Positions 30,951 through 41,583 are shown, counted from the stretch's first letter. The stretch is 64,000 nt of DNA from Prorocentrum cordatum (GCA_963575745.1 CAUYUJ010014330.1:138950-202949), one strand, 5' to 3'. The notes: generated by a model not told the origin, from the letters alone. Numbers and translations are program-made.

Positions 30951-31055
30951 ATCCTCCTCCTCCTCCTCCTCCTCTTCCTCCTCCTCCTTCTCCTCATCCT
31001 CCTCTTCCTCTTCCTGATCCTCCTCCTCCTCCTCCTCCTCCTCCTCCTCCTCCTT
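30951..31055 (+). repeat. (CCT)n tract with CTT interruptions
   Basis: About 105 bp of CCT triplets interrupted by CTT and ATC. It lies upstream of the copia-like locus. Confidence 0.9.
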
Positions 31056-31332
31056 GTGATTCCAGCAGACTCGCCCTATTCCGCCTCGCCTCCGCTCTGT
31101 CTCTTATGCCCGCTCTGCCGCAACCGTTTTGTCTCAAAATAGTGCCCCTGGCTAATTGAGCTACGATCTCTGCCGCGGAGAGTGCGAGAAAACTGTGGTA
31201 GCTTGGAGCTGTGCTCCCTGCCCCAGCCTTTGGGCCGTCCATATAGCATCGACGGCGTCTGCGACACGTCCATTGGAATTGAAGACCAGCGTCTTCCTTG
31301 TGATCATCACCCAGCTGTTGCGCAGCACACCC

Positions 31333-31778
31333 GCCAGCGTCAGCGACGCTAGCAGCAACGCCTACTACGCCTACCCTGCCAACTCCCACGCCAGCGTCAG
31401 CGACGCTAGTAGCAACGCCTACTACAACTCCCACGCCAGCGTCAGCGACGCTAGCAGCAACGCCTACTACGCCTTCAACGCCAACCTTCACGCCAGCGTC
31501 AGCGACGCCAGCATCTACGTCTACCCCGCCGAGTTCAATTTCACATACTTTTTGAACTTCAGCGAAGTCGCCGAGTTCAATTTCACAGATCCCCAGAATT
31601 CAGCGAAGCCGCCGAGTCAAATTTCATATACCTCCAGAGCTTCAGCGAAGCCGCCAAGTTCGATTTTCCTTACCCTCAGAACCTCAGCGACGCCGCCGAG
31701 CTCGACTTCTTTGATTCCCAGAACATCAGCGACGCCGCCGAATTTGATTGCCATGACTCGGACTGCCTTTTCGCAGAG
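31333..31778 (+). repeat. two tandem repeat arrays leading into gag
   Basis: Array 1 (31333-31530) has four units containing GCCAGCGTCAGCGACGCTAG with spacers of varying length. Array 2 (about 31540-31765) has about six units of 42 bp built on GCCGCCGAGTTCAATTTC...CAGAA(T/C)(C/T)TCAGCGA. In the gag frame the last units read as 14-residue repeats such as SEAAKFDFPYPQNL and SDAAELDFFDSQNI, and they run without a stop into the gag ATG. So the array may encode an N-terminal extension, or be a retroelement leader. Confidence 0.65.
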
Positions 31779-33041
31779 ATGACGGACATTTCTCATAGTT
31801 TCGGACAGTCAGTCATACCGACATGGAACGGAGATCCTTCAATGTGGAGAGACCACAAGCAGGAGGCGAAGGAATGGAAGCTCAGCGAGAACCTCCCAGT
31901 CACACAGAGTATTGCATCGAAGCTTGTGCTTAGGCTCAGCGGGGCAGCTAGAACAGCAGCGTTGAATATGACGGAGGAGCAGCTGCACCCGGCAGCTGCA
32001 GCACACATCGAGGACGCCGACGAGAAGAGGCGCCAAAGGAATCAGGTCGGCACCGAGAATGTTTTACAGCATTTGGAGGCAAATCTGGGTCAGCAGAAGC
32101 TCGTGCAGAATGGCGAGACCCTCGAGCAGTTTTTCGAACCTACACAGCATCACCGACGTCGAGGTGAACGAATGACGGACTGGCTCATCCGCTTCGGGAC
32201 GGGTCGACAGCAGCTACGTGAGAACGAGGTGGACCTCAACGCGCCGGACGATGTAGCGGGATGGTTCCTGCTGCGCAAGGCCGGGCTCACGGCCGAGCGC
32301 CGCGAGCGCGTCGTGGGCAACCTGCCCGACGAGCACTACGGCTACCAGCGCATCCGTGGACTGATGGTGCGGGTGTTTCCGGACATCCACAACTCCGAGC
32401 GACGCGCCCCGCCGCCCTCGAGGTCGCGGAGCAACCAGTCGCGCCCCCACGGTGGCTGGCGCAGCAATGCTTGTTCCAGTCGCGGAGGGCGATCTACAAA
32501 CGTCGTCGACGAGCCCGCTGACGAGGACGACGAAGAACAAGAGGAGGACGACGAGGACGAGGCCGACGTGCAGGACCTCGTTCGTCAGGAGCTCGAGGCT
32601 TTCAGCGCCATGCTCGAGTCCTGCAACGTGGACATCTCCGAGCTGTTCGACGGCGATGACTCTGCCGAGGTCGAGGCCGCCGCGGCGGAGCTTGCCGCCA
32701 TTTCCGAGGCCATGGCCACCATCAGGTCAGCTCGGGAGGCCCTGAAGGGCCGCGGCAAGTCGAACAAGTCCGCACCGTCTCGCCGCCTGGCCAAGATTCA
32801 GAACCAGGTGGACCAGCGCAGCAAGACGTCGCAGTGCTGGGACTGCGGCGATGCCGGGCACTGGACAGGAGAAGGAGTGTCCCACGCCCGGCGTTCGCAA
32901 GTTCGCGCCCAAGGACGGCAAGTCCAAGAGCGGTGGGCGGGGGGCCGAGGAGGTCGCCCGCAGCGCCAGGCGCACATCACCGAGCAGGTCCAGTTCGCAG
33001 TCGAGGAAATTGCTCTTCACCCGCTGGGACCAGCGGCGTAG
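31779..33041 (+). CDS. copia-like gag polyprotein fragment, frameshifted in the zinc knuckle
   Basis: The ATG at 31779 opens 420 codons. A helical capsid-like part (VIPTWNGDPSMWRDHKQEAKEWKLSENL...LRLSGAARTAAL) precedes a basic Ser/Arg stretch. A Glu/Asp run and a second helical region come next, then a zinc knuckle beginning CWDCGDAGHW (Cys353, Cys356, His361). Dinoflagellate copia-type gag proteins usually have the fourth Cys seven residues after the His. Here that Cys is lost from this frame, but GKSKS-type sequence with the Cys appears one frame over (32851-33855). This points to a one-base loss within the knuckle. No protease, integrase or reverse transcriptase of a copia element was found. 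The fragment is non-autonomous. Confidence 0.7.
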   Translation: MTDISHSFGQSVIPTWNGDPSMWRDHKQEAKEWKLSENLPVTQSIASKLVLRLSGAARTAALNMTEEQLHPAAAAHIEDADEKRRQRNQVGTENVLQHLEANLGQQKLVQNGETLEQFFEPTQHHRRRGERMTDWLIRFGTGRQQLRENEVDLNAPDDVAGWFLLRKAGLTAERRERVVGNLPDEHYGYQRIRGLMVRVFPDIHNSERRAPPPSRSRSNQSRPHGGWRSNACSSRGGRSTNVVDEPADEDDEEQEEDDEDEADVQDLVRQELEAFSAMLESCNVDISELFDGDDSAEVEAAAAELAAISEAMATIRSAREALKGRGKSNKSAPSRRLAKIQNQVDQRSKTSQCWDCGDAGHWTGEGVSHARRSQVRAQGRQVQERWAGGRGGRPQRQAHITEQVQFAVEEIALHPLGPAA

Positions 33042-33855
33042 ACTAGACGGGCCAGTACATGCCAGAGCCTGTGCTCATTTGGAGTTGGATGATGTTTTCA
33101 TCCGCGTCTTGGGATTGGACTGTAGGCAAACTTTGGCACATTGCGCAGATTACGACACTTGGAGAAGTGGTTGTAAAGACTTCGTGAAGAGGTGCTGTGC
33201 CTTGCTGGGTCTTCCGACCTCGTACCCTGGAAGAGACTCCGGCGACGCGGCTTTTGAGGAGAGTCAGGCTTCCAGCACAGACGCTTGCACGCGTGACCTG
33301 GAGCTTCCCCGGAAGTTGCGCAACGATTCCTTCTGGACCCCGGGCGTAGCGCAGCTCGAATTCATCGCGTATAACACTGCAGTCGCCGGGTTAGCAAACA
33401 TCGAGGTCTCGATCAACATTTTTTTGTACGAGCTTGCTGTCTACAGTATCTGGCTGGGCTTGAAGACTGCATTCGGCGATGTATTCAAGCCACAGGGGGA
33501 CTTCTCGAACCCAGTGGAATGGAGGCCGCGTGAGTTCAATTCTCCGCCGGACACTGTCTGTAATTGGGTGTTGGCTGCAGGTGCGGACGTCACTGATCTC
33601 AATAATGCTGTGGACACATGCAAGGCGAGGCGCCCTCTACAAATCCATTGTGACGGAGGTTACGCCCAGAGCGTCGGAGCTGCAGCATTTGTTGTGCACG
33701 CGTACGACCAGATTCGGGACAAGCGGAACGTATTGGAGACATGGGGTGTTTATCGGGCGCACGCCCGACCTGTACTCCATGCCGAAGCTACTGCTTTAGA
33801 TTTGGCGCAAACTTGGGTTCAACGGCTCAGAGAACGATGTTGGATCACAGCGTAG
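32851..33855 (+). CDS. chimeric ORF: gag tail joined to LINE-type RNase H
   Basis: 334 codons from an ATG inside the gag knuckle. The first 60 or so are the out-of-frame continuation of gag (ECPTPGVRKFAPKDGKSK). The frame then runs without a stop into unrelated sequence with YNTAVAGLANIEVSIN. The C-terminus resembles the start of an RNase H: IHCDGGYAQSVGAAAFVV, with the first catalytic Asp, and VLHAEATALDLAQTW, with the Glu of the first helix. It stops at 33853-33855, before the expected third and fourth catalytic acidic residues, so the RNase H is truncated. The join lies near 33020-33060. Such an RNase H is typical of LINEs; I infer a fragment of a second element fused to gag. Confidence 0.6.
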   Translation: MPGTGQEKECPTPGVRKFAPKDGKSKSGGRGAEEVARSARRTSPSRSSSQSRKLLFTRWDQRRRLDGPVHARACAHLELDDVFIRVLGLDCRQTLAHCADYDTWRSGCKDFVKRCCALLGLPTSYPGRDSGDAAFEESQASSTDACTRDLELPRKLRNDSFWTPGVAQLEFIAYNTAVAGLANIEVSINIFLYELAVYSIWLGLKTAFGDVFKPQGDFSNPVEWRPREFNSPPDTVCNWVLAAGADVTDLNNAVDTCKARRPLQIHCDGGYAQSVGAAAFVVHAYDQIRDKRNVLETWGVYRAHARPVLHAEATALDLAQTWVQRLRERCWITA

Positions 33856-33925
33856 CGCACGCATGGGATATCCAGTTCTAGATTACCAGGCGACTCGATG
33901 AGGGAAACGTCATTGCAAAAACGGA

Positions 33926-34000
33926 GTGGAGGAGGAGGAGGAGGAGGAGGAGGAGGAGGAGGAGGAGGAAGAGGAGGAGGAGGAGGAGGAGGAGGAGGTC
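33926..34000 (+). repeat. (GGA)n tract
   Basis: About 25 GGA triplets with one GAA interruption, just after the gag/RNase H chimera. Confidence 0.9.
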
Positions 34001-34264
34001 GGCGACTACGGCGACGAGGGCAGCGACGAGCAGCAGTCGGACGTCGCCGCGCCGTCGGCCCGAGAGCGCCCCCGAGGAGAACGCCGCCCTGGCGGCGCAG
34101 GGCGGCGAAGCGCGCTCGGAGGCCTCCGAGCTCGCCGCGGCGCGCCAGCGCCTGGAGCGGGAGGCGCAGAGGGCCCGGCGGCAGGTCGAGGAGCCTCGCT
34201 GGGGGGGGACGAGGAGGCCGCGGAGGAGCCTCGCCCCAGGGGTGGGGCGGGATGGGGCGGGATC

Positions 34265-34525
34265 GTCGACTTTCGACCCTCGGCCTTCGGCCCTGGATCC
34301 TCGACCCTCGCCCCCCTCGATCCTGGATCCTCGCCCCTGGATCCTCGACCCCCGATCCTCGACCCTCGACCCCCGATCCTGGATCCTCGCCCCTCGATCC
34401 TGGACCCTCGAGCCTCGAGCCTCGCCCCCCTCGATCCTCGAGCCGCAACCCTCGCTCCTCAACCCTGGACCCTCGCACCTCGACCCTCGAGCCTCGGCCC
34501 CCGATCCTCGATCGAGCAGGGGAGC
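34265..34525 (+). repeat. degenerate minisatellite of CCTCGACCCTCGATCCTGGAT words
   Basis: About 260 bp made of short units such as GATCCTCGACCCTCG and GATCCTGGATCCTCGCCCC. All frames are open, which produces false ORFs of 230-260 codons on both strands. Confidence 0.75.
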
Positions 34526-35232
34526 ACGGCCCGGCAGCCGGCCGAGGAGCCGCGAGTCGCAGGCCCCCGTCCCCAAGCTTGCCGACCCTGGGCCCCTTCA
34601 CCAGGGCCGGTTCTCGCCCCGGGTCGCGGATCGACGCGATGAGACGTAAGAGTGACCTTTCGCCGGAGTGACCTCGGGTGCGGGCACAGATGGGCCCCCA
34701 GATGGCTGAAAAGGCGACGCGGTAGCAGCGGCTGGCGCGCCCAGGCTTGGCCACCCCGCGTCCCCCGTTCATCAGGGCGTGAATTGCCTACCCCGCTTTC
34801 GCTTCCAGGCAAAGCCACGTCATACCGCGCGCCTCCTCGTCAAGCGGCCTGACCAGTACAGGCCGTAGTTTGGCATCGCTTGGCATCTCTTGGAAGCGAG
34901 GGTGGTCAAAAGCGAGGTAGGTTAGTTTGCCCCCTAGTGAAGCCGCGCACCAGAGGTCCCTCTTGCCCAGGGTCACTCCTTGCGTGTGGCCGAGTCGGCG
35001 GTCCCGAGTGCGCGGACGTTGCCGCCCGACGCCGGGCAGGCCGAAAGACCGAGGGCTGGAGGTGTGCCTCTCGCGACGCCCGGGCTCTCGTCGCCCCGGG
35101 TTCTCGAGGGGGTTCCCGAGGGAGACGGGTTCCTGGACCCCGCGGCCATCCCGAGGGACCGCTCGTCCTCCCGAGTCGAGGGCGCCCTCGAGGGCGCGAA
35201 GTTACTCGCGCTTCGCGGTTCGGCTCCGATTT

Positions 35233-35303
35233 CTCCTCTTCCTCCTCCTCCTCCTCCTCCTCCTCCTCCTCCTCCTCCTCCTCCTCCTCCTCCTCCTCCT
35301 CCC
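35233..35303 (+). repeat. (CCT)n microsatellite
   Basis: More than 20 CCT triplets. The DNA on both sides contains GCGCGAAGTT/AACTTCGCGC-like inverted words (for example near 35200 and 35345). Confidence 0.9.
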
Positions 35304-35944
35304 TGGGACGTGGCGCGAGAGCGCGAAATTATTCGCACTTCGCGCAGCGCGAAGCGCGAAGTTGGGAGCCCTTGGAGCCCCTGACCTCCAGAACCCGTTT
35401 CCTGCATGCCCTGTCTCGGCGGCATTCCGGGGGGGAAGTGAGTCACGCGGTTCCAAAAGGGACCCCAGGGAAAGGGACTGTTGAGACGGGGGAGGCCGAT
35501 GTCTCAAGTCCGTTCGGCTTCGCCCACAAGGTCGCTGCGCGACGCTTCCGCTCGCACTTTCCGAGGTCTCAGATCCAACGCCGCGGTCTCAGAAGTCCCT
35601 TTCGCTGGCGTCCCTTGAGGAGGCGTGTCCGCGCGAGGGGACATGCCTCCTGAGAAGTCGCCTGGCATCGCTCGGACGTGTGCATTTTTCCTTCGGGGAG
35701 GACCATCGAGGAGCATCCCTGATCACTTGGCGAAAAAAACACGCAGGAAACCTAAAAAAAACACAGGGAATGGACGTCCGAGCGATGGCCAGGGCGGCGG
35801 GCCTGCTCCGAGGCCTTCTGGCCCTCTCGGAGGCCGTCTCCGCGTGCGGAGGAGGCCTCGAGCTGCTCCTCGGGAGGCCGGAGGCCTCCCGAGCCTCCTG
35901 CGAAGGCACAGTCCCTCTGACCTTCCCCCCTTCGAGGGGCAACC

Positions 35945-36018
35945 CTCCTCCTCCTCCTCCTCCTCCTCCCCTCCTCCTCCTCCTCCTCCTCCTCCTCCTC
36001 CTCCTCCTCCTCCTCCTC
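35945..36018 (+). repeat. (CCT)n microsatellite
   Basis: Two runs of CCT triplets separated by CCC CTC. A G8 homopolymer follows near 36022. Confidence 0.9.
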
Positions 36019-36567
36019 GATCGGGGGGGGGGGAGATGGGCACAGGGGGGGAGGGCATCGCCCCCCTAGTCGCCCGTGGATCGCCGACAGGGGGTCCAGG
36101 AGCCCAACCCCCGCCCAGGAGCGTGCGGACTCGCTGTCGGGGGGCCGACTCGCCGACGTATGTGTCGGAGGTGCGCCGCCGATCCCGGGTCGACACGTTC
36201 CCCCCCCCTCCCCCCAGGTGCCAGTCCCCCCCCCCCTATCGTTGCCCCTCTCTCCCCGGGCCCGCTTCCGACTATGCCCAGGCCCCCCCCCCCCTATCGT
36301 TGCCCCTCTCCCCAGGTCGACGTCCCCCCCCCCCCATCATTCCAGCCCCCTATCATTAGCCCCCCCCCCTCTCGTTGCCCCTCGCCCCTGGGCTCGCCGC
36401 CGGCTGCCGCGCGTCCGTGCCCCGCGGCCCCGCCGACGCGCGCCGCGGACGCTCGAGGCCGTCGCGTCCTGGGCCCAGGGGGCATGCCGCGGTGCACGCA
36501 CCCTGCCTTTGCGGCCCGCAAGCAGGGCGGCCAGAGGCCGAGGTTCCGAGAGTGAAGAAAAACAGCT

Positions 36568-36669
36568 TCTCCTCCTCCTCCTCCTCCTCCTCCTCCTCCT
36601 CCTCCTCCTCCTCCTCCTCCTCCTGTGCCTCCTCCTCCTCCTCCTCCTCCTCCTCCTCCTCCTCCTCTT
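36568..36669 (+). repeat. (CCT)n microsatellite
   Basis: About 100 bp of CCT triplets with one TGTG interruption near 36625. Confidence 0.9.
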
Positions 36670-37221
36670 CTGGAGCTTGTTCATGCCTGTCTGCACGCAG
36701 TTCGTTCCCTGGTACCTTCTCTCTTCCGCATTTGCACGGAGCATTTTCCGTTGCAACCGGTTGCCGGGACTGCGTGTATACGCTTGCCATCCTAGAGGAC
36801 CGCCCCATATGGGCTGGAACACGTGTCGCATCGCATCGCATCGCACCTCTCCTTGTGGCTCTCCTTTTTTTCCGCTTCCCCGCTGGATGTTTAGGCCTCC
36901 GAGCTGGGGTCGGAGTAAATGGGGCCGGAGGATCTTGCCGCATCGTCAATGCGGTGCGATCCTCCGACTCACCCTAATCGGACCTCACCTGGGTGACCTC
37001 TAGTTGTCCGCTTCCCCACTGTGTGTTTCGTCAATCCTCAGGCAGGCTGGCAGGTCTAAGACGAGGATGTGTCGCTCCAGGGCGTCATGGAGAAAGTCCC
37101 CCCGGAGCGCCTTGGAGAGCTCTGGAACAGCCGCGGCGCCCGATACATCATCCAGACGCGCCAGTTCCCAGAAGTCCCCGATTTATCCTGAGCCGAATTT
37201 TACCGCATCTTGCCGTCGCAT

Positions 37222-37485
37222 GATCTTCTCCCCCTCCTCCCCCTCCTCCTCCCCCTCCTCCTCCCCGTCCTCCTCCCCCTCCGCCTCGCCTCCTCCTCCT
37301 ACTACTCCTACTCCTACTCCTACTCCTCCTCCGCCTCCCTCCTCCTCGTCCTCCTCGTCCCTCCTCCTTCTCCTCCTTCTCCTCCTCCTCCTCGTCCTCC
37401 TCCTCCTCCTCCTCCTCCTCCTCCTCCTCCTCCTCCTCCTCCTCTCTCTCCTTTTCCTTCTCCTCCTCCTTCTGTCCCTCTCGCC
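37222..37485 (+). repeat. long (CCT)n compound tract
   Basis: About 260 bp of CCT triplets mixed with CTT, CTA and CCC, including an ACTCCTACTCCT run near 37303-37325. It is the longest pyrimidine tract in the window. Confidence 0.9.
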
Positions 37486-37816
37486 AAACGAATCAAGCGA
37501 AACGCTAGGGGGGGGTAGCCCCGGAGGGGACCGCGGATGGACCCCCGATCGCCCATGCGTCGCCGATGGGGGCTGGATGGCCCACCCCGCCCAGGAACGT
37601 CCTCTTTTTTGTGCTCGGGGACCTATCCTGAAGTTGGGCCTGTCCACGAGGCGCAAAAAAACGCCGAAGAACGCCCCAAGGCGGCGCCATAGACGGGGAC
37701 GAGGAACCAGAAATTCTGGCCTTTGGGCCCAAGAGACCCCTAGGAGACCCCAAGAGGCTCCAAGAAGGGGCCCAGAAGCCCCAAGAGGCCCCCATGAGAC
37801 CAGAAACAACAGCAAA

Positions 37817-37956
37817 AGCTCTACAGGAGGAATGTTCAAAGTATGAGAAAATAGTCTGGGGACGATTTTTAGACGATTTTGCAAATTTCTGCACACGTTT
37901 TAGACCTGATGTCATTTGTCACCCAACATGGGCCTGTAGGGGGACATGCCCGACCT
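37817..37956. mobile_element. MITE-like element, copy 3 (left end interrupted)
   Basis: The right end, GCCTGTAGGGGGACATGCCC, and the internal GGGGACGATTTTTAGAC match copies 1 and 2. So does the left inner part, CTCTACAGGAGGAATGTTC. The outer left end does not adjoin it. A matching AAGTTGGGCCTGTCC lies at 37631, about 170 bp upstream, with CCCAAGAGGCC-type repeat between, which suggests an insertion in the left arm. Confidence 0.5.
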
Positions 37957-38058
37957 AAGCCTATCCCCGATCTAGCGGCGATGCATCGCCGAGGCCAAGT
38001 CGATGGTTCCCCCCCACCCCAGAGCCGGTCCCTCCCCGCTGTCGCCCCTCATCTGAGG

Positions 38059-38155
38059 GGAGGATCGGAGATTGGCTGGGGCGAGGATAGATGCGTTCCG
38101 GAGACTGGAGGATCGGAGATTGGCTGGGGCGAGGATAGATGCGTTCCGGAGACTT
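38059..38155 (+). repeat. 48-bp tandem duplication
   Basis: The unit GGAGGATCGGAGATTGGCTG and on, containing GATAGATGCGTTCCGGAGACT, is present twice in direct succession. Confidence 0.8.
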
Positions 38156-39120
38156 CTGGAACGCTCTCAGAGCGTCTCGGAACGCGCTGAGAAGGCCGCG
38201 GCGCCCGAGACATCCTCCAGAGCCGCCGGATCGCAGAGATCCTCGATTTATCCGCACCCGATTATGTCGTCGTCTTGGCCTCGTCTTAGATGAATGACCC
38301 TGGGACGTATAAATACATGGACACAAATCCCAGGATTCTCCCTACGGTGCAATATTTTCGGGGTTTTCGTCTTCCTCCCCACTTCCCATGCTTTCCCATA
38401 TTCTCCTGGGGTCGACGATCAATTGTGTCTGCGTGTTTTTTCCCTTCTGACTAGAGGAGAGGGGCGCGCGGCCAGGACCTCTCCGACGAGCGCGAGGTCC
38501 TCCTGGCGCGCCTGCGTGCCGCAGAGGAGCCCCCCTCCGCCGCCGGCGCCGCTCCCAGCCCGCGCGCGGTCGCCATCGGGGCGCGCGCTGCCCACAGGCG
38601 GGCCGAGGCTCGCGAACTTTTCGCGAGAGATGCGGCTTCTCGTGAAATGTGTTACTCGGCCACGCGCAGAGGGGGGTGGAGGGAGTGGGGAGGGCTTCTT
38701 AGAAGCACCCCTGCTTCTCAGAAGGCGCGGGCCCTACATCCATAGATGTAAGGCCGGCGCCCTCTAAGAAGCAGCCTCCTTTTCAGAAGCCCTCCCCCTT
38801 CCCACCCCCTTGTGCGCACCGCCAATTTTGACCAGGAAGCCAGGACCTCCGCGAACACTCGGCGGAAGAGAGCCGCACTCGCGCGAATTTTTCGCAGGAG
38901 GCTCTGGCCCTTGCACCGGTCCCGGCATTGGATTCTGCCCAGGTTGAGGGGGAGGGGATCTTCCTCCTCCTCTTCTTCCTCCTCATCCTCCACTTCCTTC
39001 CCCCCTCCGACTTATGGTGATGGTGATTCTGCCGAAAGAACAGTGTGGAAAAGACACGCAGTAGAAAAACAATTATCCTGGCGAAAGACCCAACCATAAG
39101 CAATTGTTGGTAACGCGTCG
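38156..39120. other. intergenic region, nothing recognised
   Basis: Contains a short stretch (38300-38450) with mixed composition and a pair of similar motifs around 38690-38800 (CTTCTTAGAAGC and CTCTAAGAAGC). No supported gene. Confidence 0.3.
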
Positions 39121-39121
39121 T

Positions 39122-40742
39122 GGGTGCCGTTTTCGGTGGGGCTCCATATGGGGCCACGAAGCGCTGCCTTGGATGGGGGAACCGCATGCGGACTGCGCCA
39201 CCGGGGCGGGCCTTCGGTGGAGCTCCCTATGGGGCTACGAAACGCTGCCCTGGGTGGGGGAACCGCATGCGAACTGCGCCACTGGGGCCTTCGGTGGAGC
39301 TCCCTATGGTGCCACGAAACGCTGCCCTGGGTGGGGGAAGCGCATGCGAACTGCGCCACGGGGGCTTTCGGTGGAGCTCCCCATGGGGCCACGAAGCGCT
39401 GCCCTGGGTGGGGGAACCGCATGCGAACACCCCCACTGGGGCCTTCGGTGGAGCTCCCTATGGGGCCACGAAACGCTGCCCTGGGTGGGGGAACCGCATG
39501 CGAACACCCCCACTGGGGCCTTCGGTGGAGCTCCCTATGGGGCCACGAAACGCTGCCCTGGGTGGGGGAACCGCATGCGAACACCCCCACTGGGGCCTTC
39601 GGTGGAGCTCCCTATGGGGCTACGAAACGCTGCCCTGGGTGGGGGAACCGCATGCGAACACCCCCACTGGGGCCTTCGGTGGAGCTCCCTATGGGGCTAC
39701 GAAACGCTGCCCTGGGTGGGGGAACCGCATGCGAACACCCCCACTGGGGCCTTCGGTGGAGCTCCCTATGGGGCCACGAAACGCTGCCCTGGGTGGGGGA
39801 ACCGCATGCGAACACCCCCACTGGGGCCTTCGGTGGAGCTCCCTATGGGGCTACGAAACGCTGCCCTGGGTGGGGGAACCGCATGCGAACACCCCCACTG
39901 GGGCCTTCGGTGGAGCTCCCTATGGGGCCACGAAACGCTGCCCTGGGTGGGGGAACCGCATGCGAACACCCCCACTGGAGCTCCCTGCCACCCCCACTGG
40001 GGCCTTCGGTGGAGCTCCCTATGGGGCTACGAAACGCTGCCCTGGGTGGGGGAACCGCATGCGAACACCCCCACTGGGGCCTTCGGTGGAGCTCCCTATG
40101 GGGCCACGAAACGCTGCCCTGGGTGGGGGAACCGCATGCGAACACCCCCACTGGGGCCTTCGGTGGAGCTCCCTATGGGGCTACGAAACGCTGCCCTGGG
40201 TGGGGGAACCGCATGCGAACACCCCCACTGGGGCCTTCGGTGGAGCTCCCTATGGGGCCACGAAACGCTGCCCTGGGTGGGGGAACCGCATGCGAACACC
40301 CCCACTGGGGCCTTCGGTGGAGCTCCCTATGGGGCCACGAAGCGCTGCCCTGGGTGGGGGAACCGCATGCGAACACCCCCACTGGGGCCTTCGGTGGAGC
40401 TCCCTATGGGGCTACGAAACGCTGCCCTGGGTGGGGGAACCGCATGCGAACACCCCCACTGGGGCCTTCGGTGGAGCTCCCTATGGGGCCACGAAACGCT
40501 GCCCTGGGTGGGGGAACCGCATGCGAACACCCCCACTGGGGCCTTCGGTGGAGCTCCCTATGGGGCTACGAAACGCTGCCCTGGGTGGGGGAACCGCATG
40601 CGAACACCCCCACTGGGGCCTTCGGTGGAGCTCCCTATGGGGCCACGAAACGCTGCCCTGGGTGGGGGAACCGCATGCGAACACCCCCACTGGGGCCTTC
40701 GGTGGAGCTCCCTATGGGGCTACGAAGCGCTGCCCTGGGTGG
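39122..40742 (+). repeat. 77-bp minisatellite, about 21 copies
   Basis: The unit contains CTTCGGTGGAGCTCCCTATG, a variable GGGGC(C/T)ACGAAACG, TGCCCTGGGTGGGGGAACCG, then CATGCGAACACCCCCACTGG. The period is 77 bp, not a multiple of three, and no unit contains a stop in any plus frame. All three plus frames therefore stay open for 540-600 codons. One incomplete extra unit of 22 bp sits near 39980. The first four units are the most diverged (for example TTGGATGG, GCGAACTGCGCC). Over the 3' two thirds, C and T variants mostly alternate, which gives a 154-bp higher-order unit. Confidence 0.95.
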
Positions 40743-41390
40743 TGAAACGCAGGGAAGAGGGGAGGAGGGAGGAGGAGGGGTGGAGGAGGAGGAGAGGACG
40801 CGGGCACCGTCTCTTCAAAACGAGGACCCAACACCACAGGATGGTTGGGAAAAAATGTAAATCGAATATGTTCGAAATATGTTCGAAAAATGCTTGAAAA
40901 TTGCTTCAGACATGTTCGGGACATGTTCGGTAAAATTGAACTATTGCGCTCCTGATGCGAGCAATCCACACTCTAAGCCCGAGAACAACGCCGAAAGAGA
41001 ATCGGCCTGACATTCGCATGAGAGACGCATCGTCAGATGCCCGTGAGCATGCGCTTCTTCCGGTGGTCTCCGGCTTCTGCGTACCATGAGGAAGAGAGCG
41101 TTGCAGGGTGGGCGAGAAAGTGCAACGCAGAACGCTCCAAGCGCGCAAAAAAAACCGACGGCGCGGGCGAACGGCAGGCGCGCGCTGAGCGAACCTGTGC
41201 AAACGGCAAAAGCAACCCTGCGATCGGCGGGGACCCCCACTTCGCCGTAGGCGAACGGAACTCTACAGCTCAGAGTTGCACTGCTGATGCCATGGAGCCT
41301 GACAAGGGCGGGATCGAATTCTAAAGCGTGGCTTGGAACGAGGCAACTTCAATCTATGGTTAAGCCCATGTGCCGTCTCCACCACTCGTC
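40743..41390. other. post-minisatellite spacer with ATGTTCG words
   Basis: After a short GGA-rich piece, 40860-40935 carries several copies of ATGTTCG(G/A)AA-type words, the same family as at 56.2-56.5 kb. Otherwise no gene is recognised. Confidence 0.4.
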
Positions 41391-41392
41391 TG

Positions 41393-41431
41393 TAGTAGTA
41401 TTAGTATTAGTATTAGTATTAGTAGTAGTAT

Positions 41432-41472
<41 letters not shown>

Positions 41473-41497
41473 ATAATACTAGTAGTAGTAGTAGTAA

Positions 41498-41530
<33 letters not shown>

Positions 41531-41532
41531 CC

Positions 41533-41583
<51 letters not shown>

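Noticed and set aside
31779-33855. Complete copia element with LTRs
   Set aside because: No protease, integrase or copia reverse transcriptase, and I could find no matching direct repeats at the ends.
33898-34772. Long ORFs on both strands around the GGA tract and CCTCGA minisatellite
   Set aside because: Low-complexity translation of simple repeats.
36218-37846. Poly-Leu/Ser/Pro ORFs that could mimic membrane proteins
   Set aside because: They are translations of (CCT)n tracts, where frame determines the residue.
39122-40742. CRISPR array
   Set aside because: The units are contiguous and similar along their whole length, with no unique spacers and no cas genes. The genome is eukaryotic.
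39104-40897. Three long plus-strand ORFs (540-600 codons) of repetitive protein
   Set aside because: They are the three frames of a stop-free 77-bp minisatellite. There is no start context or flanking coding sequence to favour any of them.
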